A stretch of DNA of 5,144 bases from positions 1-5,144 of the forward strand of contig JAUTXB010000054.1 of the NCBI GenBank assembly GCA_030838245.1, read 5' to 3'. The notes beneath the pieces were generated by a model. That model saw nothing but the letters and a program-made list of their open reading frames with translations, ran no database searches and was not told the origin of the DNA. The position numbers and the translations under genes are program-made. The DNA is from Acidimicrobiaceae bacterium. GTDB taxonomy: Bacteria; Actinomycetota; Acidimicrobiia; Acidimicrobiales; RAAP-2. This document shows, piece by piece, positions 1 through 5,144 of the stretch (its first letter is position 1; each line of letters starts with the position of its first letter).

Positions 1-460
1 CGTGCTGGCCGGGCGGACCTCGGCCGATCTGGCCAGGAACGTCGTGGTCGTAATCATCGTGACGGCGGTGGGGTTCGCCGTCGGGTTCCGTCCCACCACC
101 GGCGTCCTCCCCTACCTGGGTGGCATCGGGATCATCTTGCTCTTCGCCTACGCCCTTTCGTGGGGGTTCGCCTTCGTCGGGCTGTCCGCGTCCAACAGCG
201 AAACCGCCCAAGTCATGTCGTTCCCGATCCTGTTCCCTTTGATCTTCGCCTCGGGGGCGTTCGTGCCGGTCAGCTTGATGCCCGGATGGCTCCAGGGGTT
301 CGCCACCTATCAGCCGGTCAGCGTGGTGGTGGCCGCCTGTCGGGGCCTGATGATCGGCGGCCCGACGTCGACGTGGGTCATCCAGGCCCTGGCTTGGACG
401 GTGGGGTTCCTGGTGGTTCTGATCCCGCTGGCCGTCTGGCGCTACCGCACCCGGACCTGA
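1..460 (+). CDS. ABC-2 type transporter permease, C-terminal part (5' end outside window)
   Basis: Membrane subunit of an ABC exporter, most like the DrrB/ABC-2 permease family that works with a separate ATPase to move drugs, lipids or polysaccharides out across the cytoplasmic membrane; the substrate cannot be told. About 152 residues are visible, ending at TGA 458-460. Hydrophobic stretches lie near visible residues 13-29, 37-61, 72-92 and 125-146, and the tail is basic (WRYRTRT). The segment MPGWLQGFATYQPVSVVV followed by a CRGLMIGG turn (residues 93-120) matches the typical ABC-2 loop 'MPgWLq.fa..nPvt.vv.a.R.l..G' before the last helix. Full family members are roughly 240-290 residues, so about half the protein lies upstream. 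The GTG at position 2 is therefore unlikely to be the true start. The partner ATPase is not in the window and is usually encoded just upstream. Confidence 0.85.
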   Translation, partial: VLAGRTSADLARNVVVVIIVTAVGFAVGFRPTTGVLPYLGGIGIILLFAYALSWGFAFVGLSASNSETAQVMSFPILFPLIFASGAFVPVSLMPGWLQGFATYQPVSVVVAACRGLMIGGPTSTWVIQALAWTVGFLVVLIPLAVWRYRTRT

Positions 461-530
461 AGCCTCGAAAGGCCCTCGGGACCTCGTGACCTGGCTCACC
501 ACCGTGATCGCCGAACCCCGGTCCCACGGG

Positions 531-567
531 CAATAGGTCGGGTAGCCGATCACCTGCGGGCGAGCAG
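531..567 (+). repeat. Imperfect direct repeat, copy 1, upstream of acnA
   Basis: The first 20 bases (531-550, CAATAGGTCGGGTAGCCGAT) match 573-592 at 18 of 20 positions. The similarity resumes at the end as GCGAGCAG (560-567), which matches 603-610 with a one-base shift. The period is therefore 42-43 bp. The inverted repeat seen in copy 2 is degenerate here. It lies 53-89 bases before the acnA start, in non-coding sequence. Seen directly; function is unknown. Confidence 0.7.
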
Positions 568-572
568 GCCGA

Positions 573-594
573 CAATCGGTCAGGTAGCCGATTG
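573..594. promoter_or_regulatory. Candidate operator: 7-bp perfect inverted repeat in acnA upstream region
   Basis: CAATCGG (573-579) is the exact reverse complement of CCGATTG (588-594), separated by eight bases. This size and symmetry fit a dimeric DNA-binding protein site, and it sits 26 bases before the acnA start codon, where a bound repressor would block transcription or early elongation. A degenerate version occurs exactly 42 bp upstream. Aconitase genes of some actinobacteria are controlled by a TetR-type regulator (AcnR in Corynebacterium), but I do not claim this site matches the AcnR motif. No regulator gene lies in the window. An RNA hairpin in the leader is the alternative reading. 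Confidence 0.4.
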
Positions 595-610
595 CGGTGG
601 GGGCGAGCAG
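573..610 (+). repeat. Imperfect direct repeat, copy 2, upstream of acnA
   Basis: Second copy of the 42-bp-period repeat (CAATCGGTCAGGTAGCCGAT, then a G-rich stretch and GCGAGCAG). The copy ends nine bases before the acnA ATG. A shorter echo, AATAGGGTC at 611-619, runs right up to the start codon and resembles AATAGGTC at 532-539 of copy 1. The pair is either a local duplication or a repeated regulator-binding site. Confidence 0.7.
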
Positions 611-619
611 AATAGGGTC

Positions 620-3322
620 ATGGCCCAGTCTCCTCCCCCATCCGCCGGTCCCAACAGCTTTGACGCCCGAGCCGACCTCACCGTCGGCGACCGGACCTAT
701 GAGATCTACCGAATCAACGCGCTGGCCGATCGCTTCGCTGTCGGCCGCCTCCCGTACTCGGTCAAGGTGCTGCTCGAGAACCTGCTCCGCCACGAGGACG
801 GCCTGACCGTCCACGCCAGCGACGTCGAGGCGGTGGCCGACTGGGGACGGAACCCCGAGCGGCATGGCTTCGGCGGCGCCGACTCGGCCGAGATCGCCCT
901 CACCCCGGAACGAGTCCTCATGCAGGACTTCACCGGCGTGCCCGGTGTGGTCGACCTGGCCGCCATGCGCGACGCCCTGAGCGTCCTGGGCGGCGATCCG
1001 GCCCGGGTCAACCCGCTGGTGCCGGTGGAGCTGGTCATCGACCACTCGGTCATCGCCGAGGTGTCGGGAACCTCGAGCGCCTACGACCAGAACGTGGACA
1101 TCGAGTACCAGCGCAACATCGAGCGCTACCAGCTCCTGCGGTGGGCCCAGGTGGCCTTCGACGGTTTCCGGGTGGTGCCGCCCGGGGCCGGGATCTGCCA
1201 CCAGGTCAACCTGGAGTACCTGTCCCGGGTGGTCTTCGCCACCGACGACGGTCGCGCCTACTGCGACACGCTGGTGGGGACCGACTCGCACACCACCATG
1301 GTCAACGGGCTCGGCGTGCTGGGGTGGGGCGTGGGGGGCATCGAGGCAGAGGCGGCCATGCTGGGCCAGCCGCTGTCCATGCTGCTTCCTCCCGTGGTCG
1401 GCTTCCGACTGAGCGGCGAGATGCCCACCGGCACCACCGCCACCGACCTGGTGCTCACCATCACCGAGCTGCTCCGCAAGCACGGCGTGGTGGGCAAGTT
1501 CGTCGAGTTCTACGGACCGGGCGTGGCTGCCGTCCAGCTCGAGAACCGGGCCACTATCGGCAACATGTCGCCCGAGTACGGGGCGACATGCGCCATCTTC
1601 CCCATCGACGAGGTCACCTTGAACTACCTGCGGTTCACCGGGCGCGACGAGCACCATGTCGCCCTGGTCGAGGCGTACGCCAAGGAGCAGGGCCTGTGGC
1701 ACGCCCCCGACGGGGACGAACCCGTGTTCTCCGAGACCGTCGAGCTCGATCTGTCCACGGTGGTACCCAGCATCGCCGGCCCCTCCCGCCCCCAGGACCG
1801 GGTCTCGCTCAGCGATGCAGGCAGCGCCTTCCGCACCGCGCTGGGGCGAGAGAAGAAGTCGCAATCCACCACGCTGGGCGACGGGTCGACGGCCAACATC
1901 GAGGACGGTCACGTGGTGGTGGCCGCCATCACCAGCTGCACCAACACCTCCAATCCCCAGGTCATGCTGGCCGCCGGCCTCCTGGCCAAGAAGGCAGTGG
2001 ACAAGGGCCTGCGCCCGAAGCCCTGGGTGAAGACGAGCCTCGCCCCCGGGTCCCGGGTGGTCATGGACTACTACGACCGCGCCGGGCTCACCGGCCCGTT
2101 GGCCGAGGCGGGTTTCGACCTGGTCGGGTTCGGCTGCACCACCTGCATCGGCAACTCGGGGCCCCTCTTGGCCGGGGTGTCCGAGGCCGTCCAGTCCGGC
2201 GACCTGTCGGTGGCCTCGGTGCTTTCGGGAAACCGGAACTTCGAGGGTCGGATCCATCCCGAGGTACGAATGAACTACCTGGCCTCGCCGCCGCTGGTGG
2301 TGGCCTACGCCCTGGCCGGCACCATGGACATCGACTTGGACACCGACTCCCTCGGTACCGGCTCCGATGGTCAGCCCGTATACCTGGCCGATCTGTGGCC
2401 CAGCGCCGAGGAGGTTACCGATGCCATCCGCGCCTCGGTCACTTCCGACATGTTCCGCCAACGCTACGGAGCCGTGTTCGACGGCGACGAGCGCTGGCAG
2501 TCGCTCGAGACGGCAACCGGCGACACCTTCGCCTGGAACAACGATTCGACCTACGTGCTCCGCCCTCCGTTCCTCGAGGGCCTGGCTCCCGCCCCGGAAC
2601 GGGTTACCGATCTGGCCGGTGCACGCGTCCTGGCCGTGCTGGGCGACAGCGTGACCACGGACCACATCTCTCCGGCCGGGAACATCGGCCCGGCCACACC
2701 GGCGGGCCGATATCTGGCCGACCACGGGGTGGAGCGCACCGACTTCAACTCGTACGGTGCTCGCCGCGGGAACCACGAGGTCATGATGCGCGGGACCTTC
2801 GCCAACATCCGCTTGCGCAACCAGTTGGCACCGGGGACCGAAGGCGGGATCACCCTCCACCTGCCCGACGGGGAGCAGACCAGCATCTACGAGGCGGCCA
2901 TGCGCTACGCCGCCGAGGGGACACCCCTGGTCGTGCTGGCCGGTAAGGAGTACGGCTCGGGATCGTCGCGGGACTGGGCGGCCAAGGGGACCTCGCTGCT
3001 CGGCGTTCGTGCCGTAGTGGCCGAGAGCTACGAGCGGATCCATCGCTCCAACCTGGTGGGCATGGGCGTCCTGCCCCTGCAATTCGGCGACGGTGAGAAC
3101 GCCGGCACCCTCGGACTGACCGGGCACGAGGTATTCGAGGTCAGCGGTGTCTCGGCCCTCAACGACGGCGAGGTGCCCAAAGAAGTGGCCGTGCGGGCCG
3201 TCGACGGTGACCGGGTGGTCGAGTTCTCCGCCCGCCTGCGCATCGACACGCCCATGGAGGCCGAGTACTACCGCAACGGGGGCATCCTCCCGTACATGCT
3301 GCGCCAGATGGCCCGCGCCTGA
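620..3322 (+). CDS. acnA: Aconitate hydratase A (AcnA/IRP-type aconitase)
   Basis: Cytoplasmic TCA-cycle enzyme converting citrate to isocitrate through cis-aconitate on a [4Fe-4S] cluster. The 900 residues are a normal length for the AcnA/IRP1 class. The cluster ligands are visible as C440 (in ITSCTNT) and C506 and C509 (in GFGCTTCIG), with the same 66- and 3-residue spacing as in E. coli AcnA. The substrate-site motif TDSHTT is at 221-226. The C-terminal swivel domain shows TTDHISPAG (679-687) and the catalytic-serine loop GSGSSRDWA (779-787). The tail [13 protein letters not shown] (883-895) is typical. ATG 620 is chosen because the conserved 'SFdA...L.[14 protein letters not shown]' N-terminus follows after about a dozen residues and no better start lies downstream. 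The ribosome-binding site is weak: AGGG at 614-617 is only two bases from the ATG, and the G-rich run 596-603 is 16 or more bases away. It is separated by 159 bp from the permease, so probably has its own promoter. No frameshift or missing key residue. Confidence 0.97.
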   Translation: MAQSPPPSAGPNSFDARADLTVGDRTYEIYRINALADRFAVGRLPYSVKVLLENLLRHEDGLTVHASDVEAVADWGRNPERHGFGGADSAEIALTPERVLMQDFTGVPGVVDLAAMRDALSVLGGDPARVNPLVPVELVIDHSVIAEVSGTSSAYDQNVDIEYQRNIERYQLLRWAQVAFDGFRVVPPGAGICHQVNLEYLSRVVFATDDGRAYCDTLVGTDSHTTMVNGLGVLGWGVGGIEAEAAMLGQPLSMLLPPVVGFRLSGEMPTGTTATDLVLTITELLRKHGVVGKFVEFYGPGVAAVQLENRATIGNMSPEYGATCAIFPIDEVTLNYLRFTGRDEHHVALVEAYAKEQGLWHAPDGDEPVFSETVELDLSTVVPSIAGPSRPQDRVSLSDAGSAFRTALGREKKSQSTTLGDGSTANIEDGHVVVAAITSCTNTSNPQVMLAAGLLAKKAVDKGLRPKPWVKTSLAPGSRVVMDYYDRAGLTGPLAEAGFDLVGFGCTTCIGNSGPLLAGVSEAVQSGDLSVASVLSGNRNFEGRIHPEVRMNYLASPPLVVAYALAGTMDIDLDTDSLGTGSDGQPVYLADLWPSAEEVTDAIRASVTSDMFRQRYGAVFDGDERWQSLETATGDTFAWNNDSTYVLRPPFLEGLAPAPERVTDLAGARVLAVLGDSVTTDHISPAGNIGPATPAGRYLADHGVERTDFNSYGARRGNHEVMMRGTFANIRLRNQLAPGTEGGITLHLPDGEQTSIYEAAMRYAAEGTPLVVLAGKEYGSGSSRDWAAKGTSLLGVRAVVAESYERIHRSNLVGMGVLPLQFGDGENAGTLGLTGHEVFEVSGVSALNDGEVPKEVAVRAVDGDRVVEFSARLRIDTPMEAEYYRNGGILPYMLRQMARA

Positions 3323-3328
3323 TCCGGC

Positions 3329-3366
3329 CCGGGCGGAACCGGAGGGGAGTGGCGCCGGAAGCCCGG
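3329..3366. terminator. Candidate bidirectional hairpin between convergent genes
   Basis: In the 68-bp gap between the acnA stop and the end of the minus-strand operon, CCGGGC (3329-3334) pairs with GCCCGG (3361-3366). Inside it CCGG (3339-3342) pairs with CCGG (3355-3358) around a 12-base loop. A competing stem pairs CGCCGG (3353-3358) with CCGGCG (3372-3377). There is no T-run on either strand, so this is not a classical intrinsic terminator. High-GC actinobacteria often use such hairpins without a T-tract, so the location is suggestive only; chance pairing in GC-rich DNA is a real alternative. Confidence 0.35.
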
Positions 3367-3390
3367 ACGTACCGGCGACCGCCTAGGGGT

Positions 3391-4053
3391 TCAGCGGGCC
3401 AACGGCAGTACGAAAGCGACGATCACCACGTAGTGGAGGAGGGCCCCGACGATGGTGCAGGCGTGGAACACCTCGTGATAGCCGAACACGCCCGGCACCG
3501 GGTTCGGCCGCTTGCGTGCGTAGACGAGGGCGCCGATCGAGTACGCCACACCACCGGCCACCAGTAGGCCGAAGCCGAGCCCGCCGAGGGCGTGTACGAG
3601 CTGGGGTACGACGACCACGGCCGACCACCCGACAACGACGTAGGGCAGAGCGATGACCCACTTGGGCGCGTCGAGCCAGGCCTGGCGAAGGGTGATGCCG
3701 ACCACGGCACCACCCCAGACGATGCACAGGACGGCGATGCGGGCCCAGCCACCCAGAGCGATGCCGGCCACGGCCGTGTACGACCCGGCGATGGCGATGT
3801 AGATGGTCGAGTGATCGACCCGGCGCATCCGGCGGCGCCCGGCGGGGGACCACGTGTGACGGTGGAAGAGGGCGCTCACCCCGAACAGCGCGCTTACCGA
3901 GACGGCGTAGACGGTAACGACCAGGGCCGAGCCGACCGTCGGCGCCAGGGCCACCAGGACCGCCCCGGACACCAGGGACGCGAAGAAGGCGCACTCGTGA
4001 AGGACGCCCCGCAGCCGCGGCTTCACCGACTCGGCCTCCGGCGCCGAGGTCAC
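3391..4053 (-). CDS. trhA: Hemolysin III / PAQR family membrane protein (TrhA-like)
   Basis: Seven-helix integral membrane protein of the hemolysin III branch of the PAQR superfamily. Bacterial members are tied to membrane-lipid/fluidity homeostasis; the hemolysin name is historical. From GTG 4053 it has 220 residues, normal for the family. Family marks are RGVLHE (15-20), SALFH (S60 to H64), VDHSTIYIAIAGSYT (79-93, with D80), PYVVVGW (137-143), GGVAYSIGALVYARKRP (167-183) and the C-terminal GYHEVFH (H193, H197). H64, H193 and H197 correspond to the expected zinc ligands, so the metal site looks intact. Hydrophobic segments cover most of residues 22-218. Start choice: GTG 4053 follows a strong GGAGGTGA (4068-4061) with a 7-base gap. 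An in-frame GTG at 4074 is the rival; it overlaps the preceding stop as GTGA and would add seven residues. Last gene of the apparent operon. Confidence 0.92.
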   Translation of the reverse strand: MTSAPEAESVKPRLRGVLHECAFFASLVSGAVLVALAPTVGSALVVTVYAVSVSALFGVSALFHRHTWSPAGRRRMRRVDHSTIYIAIAGSYTAVAGIALGGWARIAVLCIVWGGAVVGITLRQAWLDAPKWVIALPYVVVGWSAVVVVPQLVHALGGLGFGLLVAGGVAYSIGALVYARKRPNPVPGVFGYHEVFHACTIVGALLHYVVIVAFVLPLAR

Positions 4054-4060
4054 CAGGCCG

Positions 4061-4068
4061 TCACCTCC
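4061..4068 (-). promoter_or_regulatory. Strong Shine-Dalgarno for the hemolysin III gene
   Basis: On the minus strand the bases read GGAGGTGA, seven bases before GTG 4053. It lies just after the TGA (4073-4071) of the amidotransferase gene. It decides in favour of 4053 as start, and could also support re-initiation by ribosomes finishing the upstream gene. Confidence 0.7.
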
Positions 4069-4070
4069 GT

Positions 4071-4784
4071 TCACGTCCGGGCCATCGGTGACCCGACCGC
4101 CGCCGAGACGAACCGGCGCAGGATGCGGCGGCCCACCGTCTCCGCCTCCGACAGTCCGCGCTGGTCGAACGTCACCCCATCGGGGAGGAACCGTTCCCAC
4201 GACTGGGCCAGCGACCTGTCCACTTCGACGTGGAACTGCAGCCCGTACGCCCGATCGCCTATCCGGAATCCCTGGTTGGGGTAACGAGGGGTGGCGGCCA
4301 GGTGCGTGGCGCCGGCTGGGACACTGAACGTGTCCTGGTGCCAGTGGACACAGGCGATGGTGGAACTGGCCAACCCGCCGTACTCCGGTCCGAACACCGG
4401 ATCGAGCCGGCCGGCACTGGTCAGCTCGACCGAGCCGGTGCCCACTTCGGGCGCCGGCCCGGTGGTGACCTCGGCGCCGAGGGCCATCGCCAGCTGCTGG
4501 GCCCCGAGGCACACCCCGAGCACCGGGAGGCCGGCCTCCACCGCCCCGGCCAACAGGTTCCGCTCGTCAGACAGCCACGGGTGCTCATCCTCGTCGTGGA
4601 CGCCCATCGGTCCGCCCATGACCACCAGGCCACCGAGCTCGCTCACCTTCGGGTAGCTGTCGCCGAGATCGGCGCGGACGACTTCGAACGTTCGGCCGGC
4701 GTCGTCCAGTGCCTCGCCAATGAGACCGGGGCCCTCGTGAGACACGTGCTGGATGACGGCCCAGGGTCGTTCCACCTCGTTCAC
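4071..4784 (-). CDS. Class I glutamine amidotransferase-like protein (GMP-synthase-like GATase1)
   Basis: Cytoplasmic GATase1-fold protein of 237 residues, a normal length for stand-alone members. The domain would hydrolyse glutamine, or a related gamma-glutamyl amide, and in partnered enzymes pass ammonia to an acceptor; no synthetase partner domain is present, so the substrate is unknown. Visible features are the GGP oxyanion-type turn (57-59), nucleophile elbow VLGVCLGAQQLA with C92 (88-99), HWHQDTF (147-153), PNQGFR (169-174) and YGLQFHVEV with H185 and E187 (180-188). This gives a complete Cys-His-Glu triad. GTG 4784 is chosen because it overlaps the stop of the upstream deacetylase (GTGA, 4784-4781) and is followed closely by the conserved WAVIQHVSHEGPG. 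An upstream in-frame ATG at 4862 would add 26 arginine-rich residues read out of frame inside the deacetylase gene, which looks spurious. No good Shine-Dalgarno precedes it, so translation is probably coupled. Confidence 0.9.
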   Translation of the reverse strand: MNEVERPWAVIQHVSHEGPGLIGEALDDAGRTFEVVRADLGDSYPKVSELGGLVVMGGPMGVHDEDEHPWLSDERNLLAGAVEAGLPVLGVCLGAQQLAMALGAEVTTGPAPEVGTGSVELTSAGRLDPVFGPEYGGLASSTIACVHWHQDTFSVPAGATHLAATPRYPNQGFRIGDRAYGLQFHVEVDRSLAQSWERFLPDGVTFDQRGLSEAETVGRRILRRFVSAAVGSPMART

Positions 4785-5144
4785 CCGATCTGTACGACCT
4801 GGAATGCTTCGGCCAGACGACCGTCGGGGAGGCCGGCGGACTGCGCGTTCCCCGACAGCCACGAACGCAGGAGCTCCTCGAAGCCCTCACCGTCTCCGAC
4901 CTGGCTGCGGTGGGAGAACAACGCAGCCAGCTTCGCCGGGAACGCATCGGTGACGTCCACCGCCCGGTCGGCACGGTCGGTGGCCATCAACCACAGCTGG
5001 GGAACAATGTGGGGCTCCAAGCCCTCCTCCAGCAACTCGGGAAAGGCAAACGGGTTGCGGGCGTCGGGATACACAGCACAGGTGGTCGCCTCGCCGGTGG
5101 CGAGATGGTCGGGATGGCTGGCCCCGAGCCGGGTCCAGCTCCGT
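4781..5144 (-). CDS. PIG-L/LmbE family deacetylase, C-terminal part (5' end outside window)
   Basis: C-terminal 121 or so codons of a zinc-dependent deacetylase of the PIG-L/LmbE family, whose actinobacterial members include MshB and Mca of mycothiol metabolism. Reading inward from the window edge, the frame is open and gives SHPDHLATGEATTCAVYPDA; the HPDH at 5116-5105 is the family's second conserved metal/catalytic histidine motif. It is followed by RNPFAFPELLEEGLEPH, an LWLM strand, VDVTDAFPAKLAALFSHRSQVG and a helical tail LAEAFQVVQIG, all typical of the C-terminal half. The GTG at 5074 is an internal codon and not a start, because the conserved HPDH lies before it. The N-terminal AHPDDE-type motif should lie beyond the window. 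The TGA at 4783-4781 overlaps the next gene by four bases. MshB, Mca or a sugar/antibiotic-related deacetylase cannot be told apart from this fragment. Confidence 0.88.
   Translation of the reverse strand, partial: RSWTRLGASHPDHLATGEATTCAVYPDARNPFAFPELLEEGLEPHIVPQLWLMATDRADRAVDVTDAFPAKLAALFSHRSQVGDGEGFEELLRSWLSGNAQSAGLPDGRLAEAFQVVQIG

Noticed and set aside
486..530. Short hairpins after the permease stop (GTGA/TCAC at 486-499; CCCG/CGGG at 517-530) as a terminator
   Set aside because: Stems of only four base pairs with no T-run are expected by chance in this composition.
1141..2946. A 601-codon open frame inside acnA on the same strand
   Set aside because: It is an alternate-frame shadow of acnA: arginine, glycine, histidine and proline-rich, with no recognisable domain, as expected in GC-rich DNA.
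3592..4284. A 230-codon plus-strand open frame antisense to the hemolysin III and amidotransferase genes
   Set aside because: Low-complexity D/G/R-rich translation with no family resemblance, while the opposite strand encodes two clear conserved proteins.
4054..4512. Upstream extension of the hemolysin III frame to ATG 4512 (373 residues)
   Set aside because: The extra 153 residues overlap the amidotransferase gene out of frame and are R/G/P-rich; family length and the Shine-Dalgarno support 4053.
4785..4862. Upstream extension of the amidotransferase to ATG 4862
   Set aside because: The 26 added residues are arginine-rich and fall within the deacetylase coding sequence; the GTGA overlap start fits better.
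4781..5074. A separate 97-residue gene starting at GTG 5074
   Set aside because: The frame stays open to the window edge and encodes the conserved HPDH motif before this codon, so it is the inside of a longer deacetylase gene.
1..5144. A novel defence system, CRISPR array, mobile element or phage island
   Set aside because: All genes belong to common housekeeping, transport or enzyme families; there are no spaced repeat arrays, transposase motifs, terminal inverted repeats or composition breaks visible.

Overview
The window is GC-rich throughout, uses GTG starts, and has short gene spacings and 4-bp gene overlaps. Protein style (a mono-domain AcnA-type aconitase of 900 residues, a mycothiol-type PIG-L/LmbE deacetylase, a DrrB-like ABC-2 permease) points to a high-GC actinobacterium. 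An Acidimicrobiia-like lineage is a guess from overall flavour, not something the sequence proves.

Layout, left to right. Positions 1-460 (+) hold the C-terminal half of an ABC-2 type export permease that begins before the window. A 159-bp gap (461-619) follows; its second half carries an imperfect tandem repeat with a 42-bp period, and the second copy contains a perfect 7-bp inverted repeat. Positions 620-3322 (+) encode a complete aconitate hydratase (AcnA) with all three iron-sulfur cysteines. A 68-bp convergent gap (3323-3390) contains a GC-rich hairpin. On the minus strand, read from the right edge, are three tightly packed genes: the C-terminal part of a PIG-L/LmbE family deacetylase (4781 to the window edge), a class I glutamine amidotransferase-like protein (4071-4784) and a hemolysin III/PAQR family membrane protein (3391-4053).

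How they work together. AcnA is a stand-alone TCA-cycle gene with its own upstream region, and the repeat array is the best candidate for its control element. The three minus-strand genes look like one translationally coupled operon: the deacetylase and amidotransferase overlap by the four bases GTGA, and the amidotransferase stop lies 17 bases before the preferred start of the hemolysin III gene. The shared biochemical task of that operon cannot be read from the sequence. The permease fragment is probably the end of a separate ABC transporter operon.

I see no CRISPR array, insertion sequence, tRNA, rRNA or phage gene. Most of the window is ordinary housekeeping sequence. The points most worth a second look are the repeat/dyad array ahead of acnA and the composition of the minus-strand operon.
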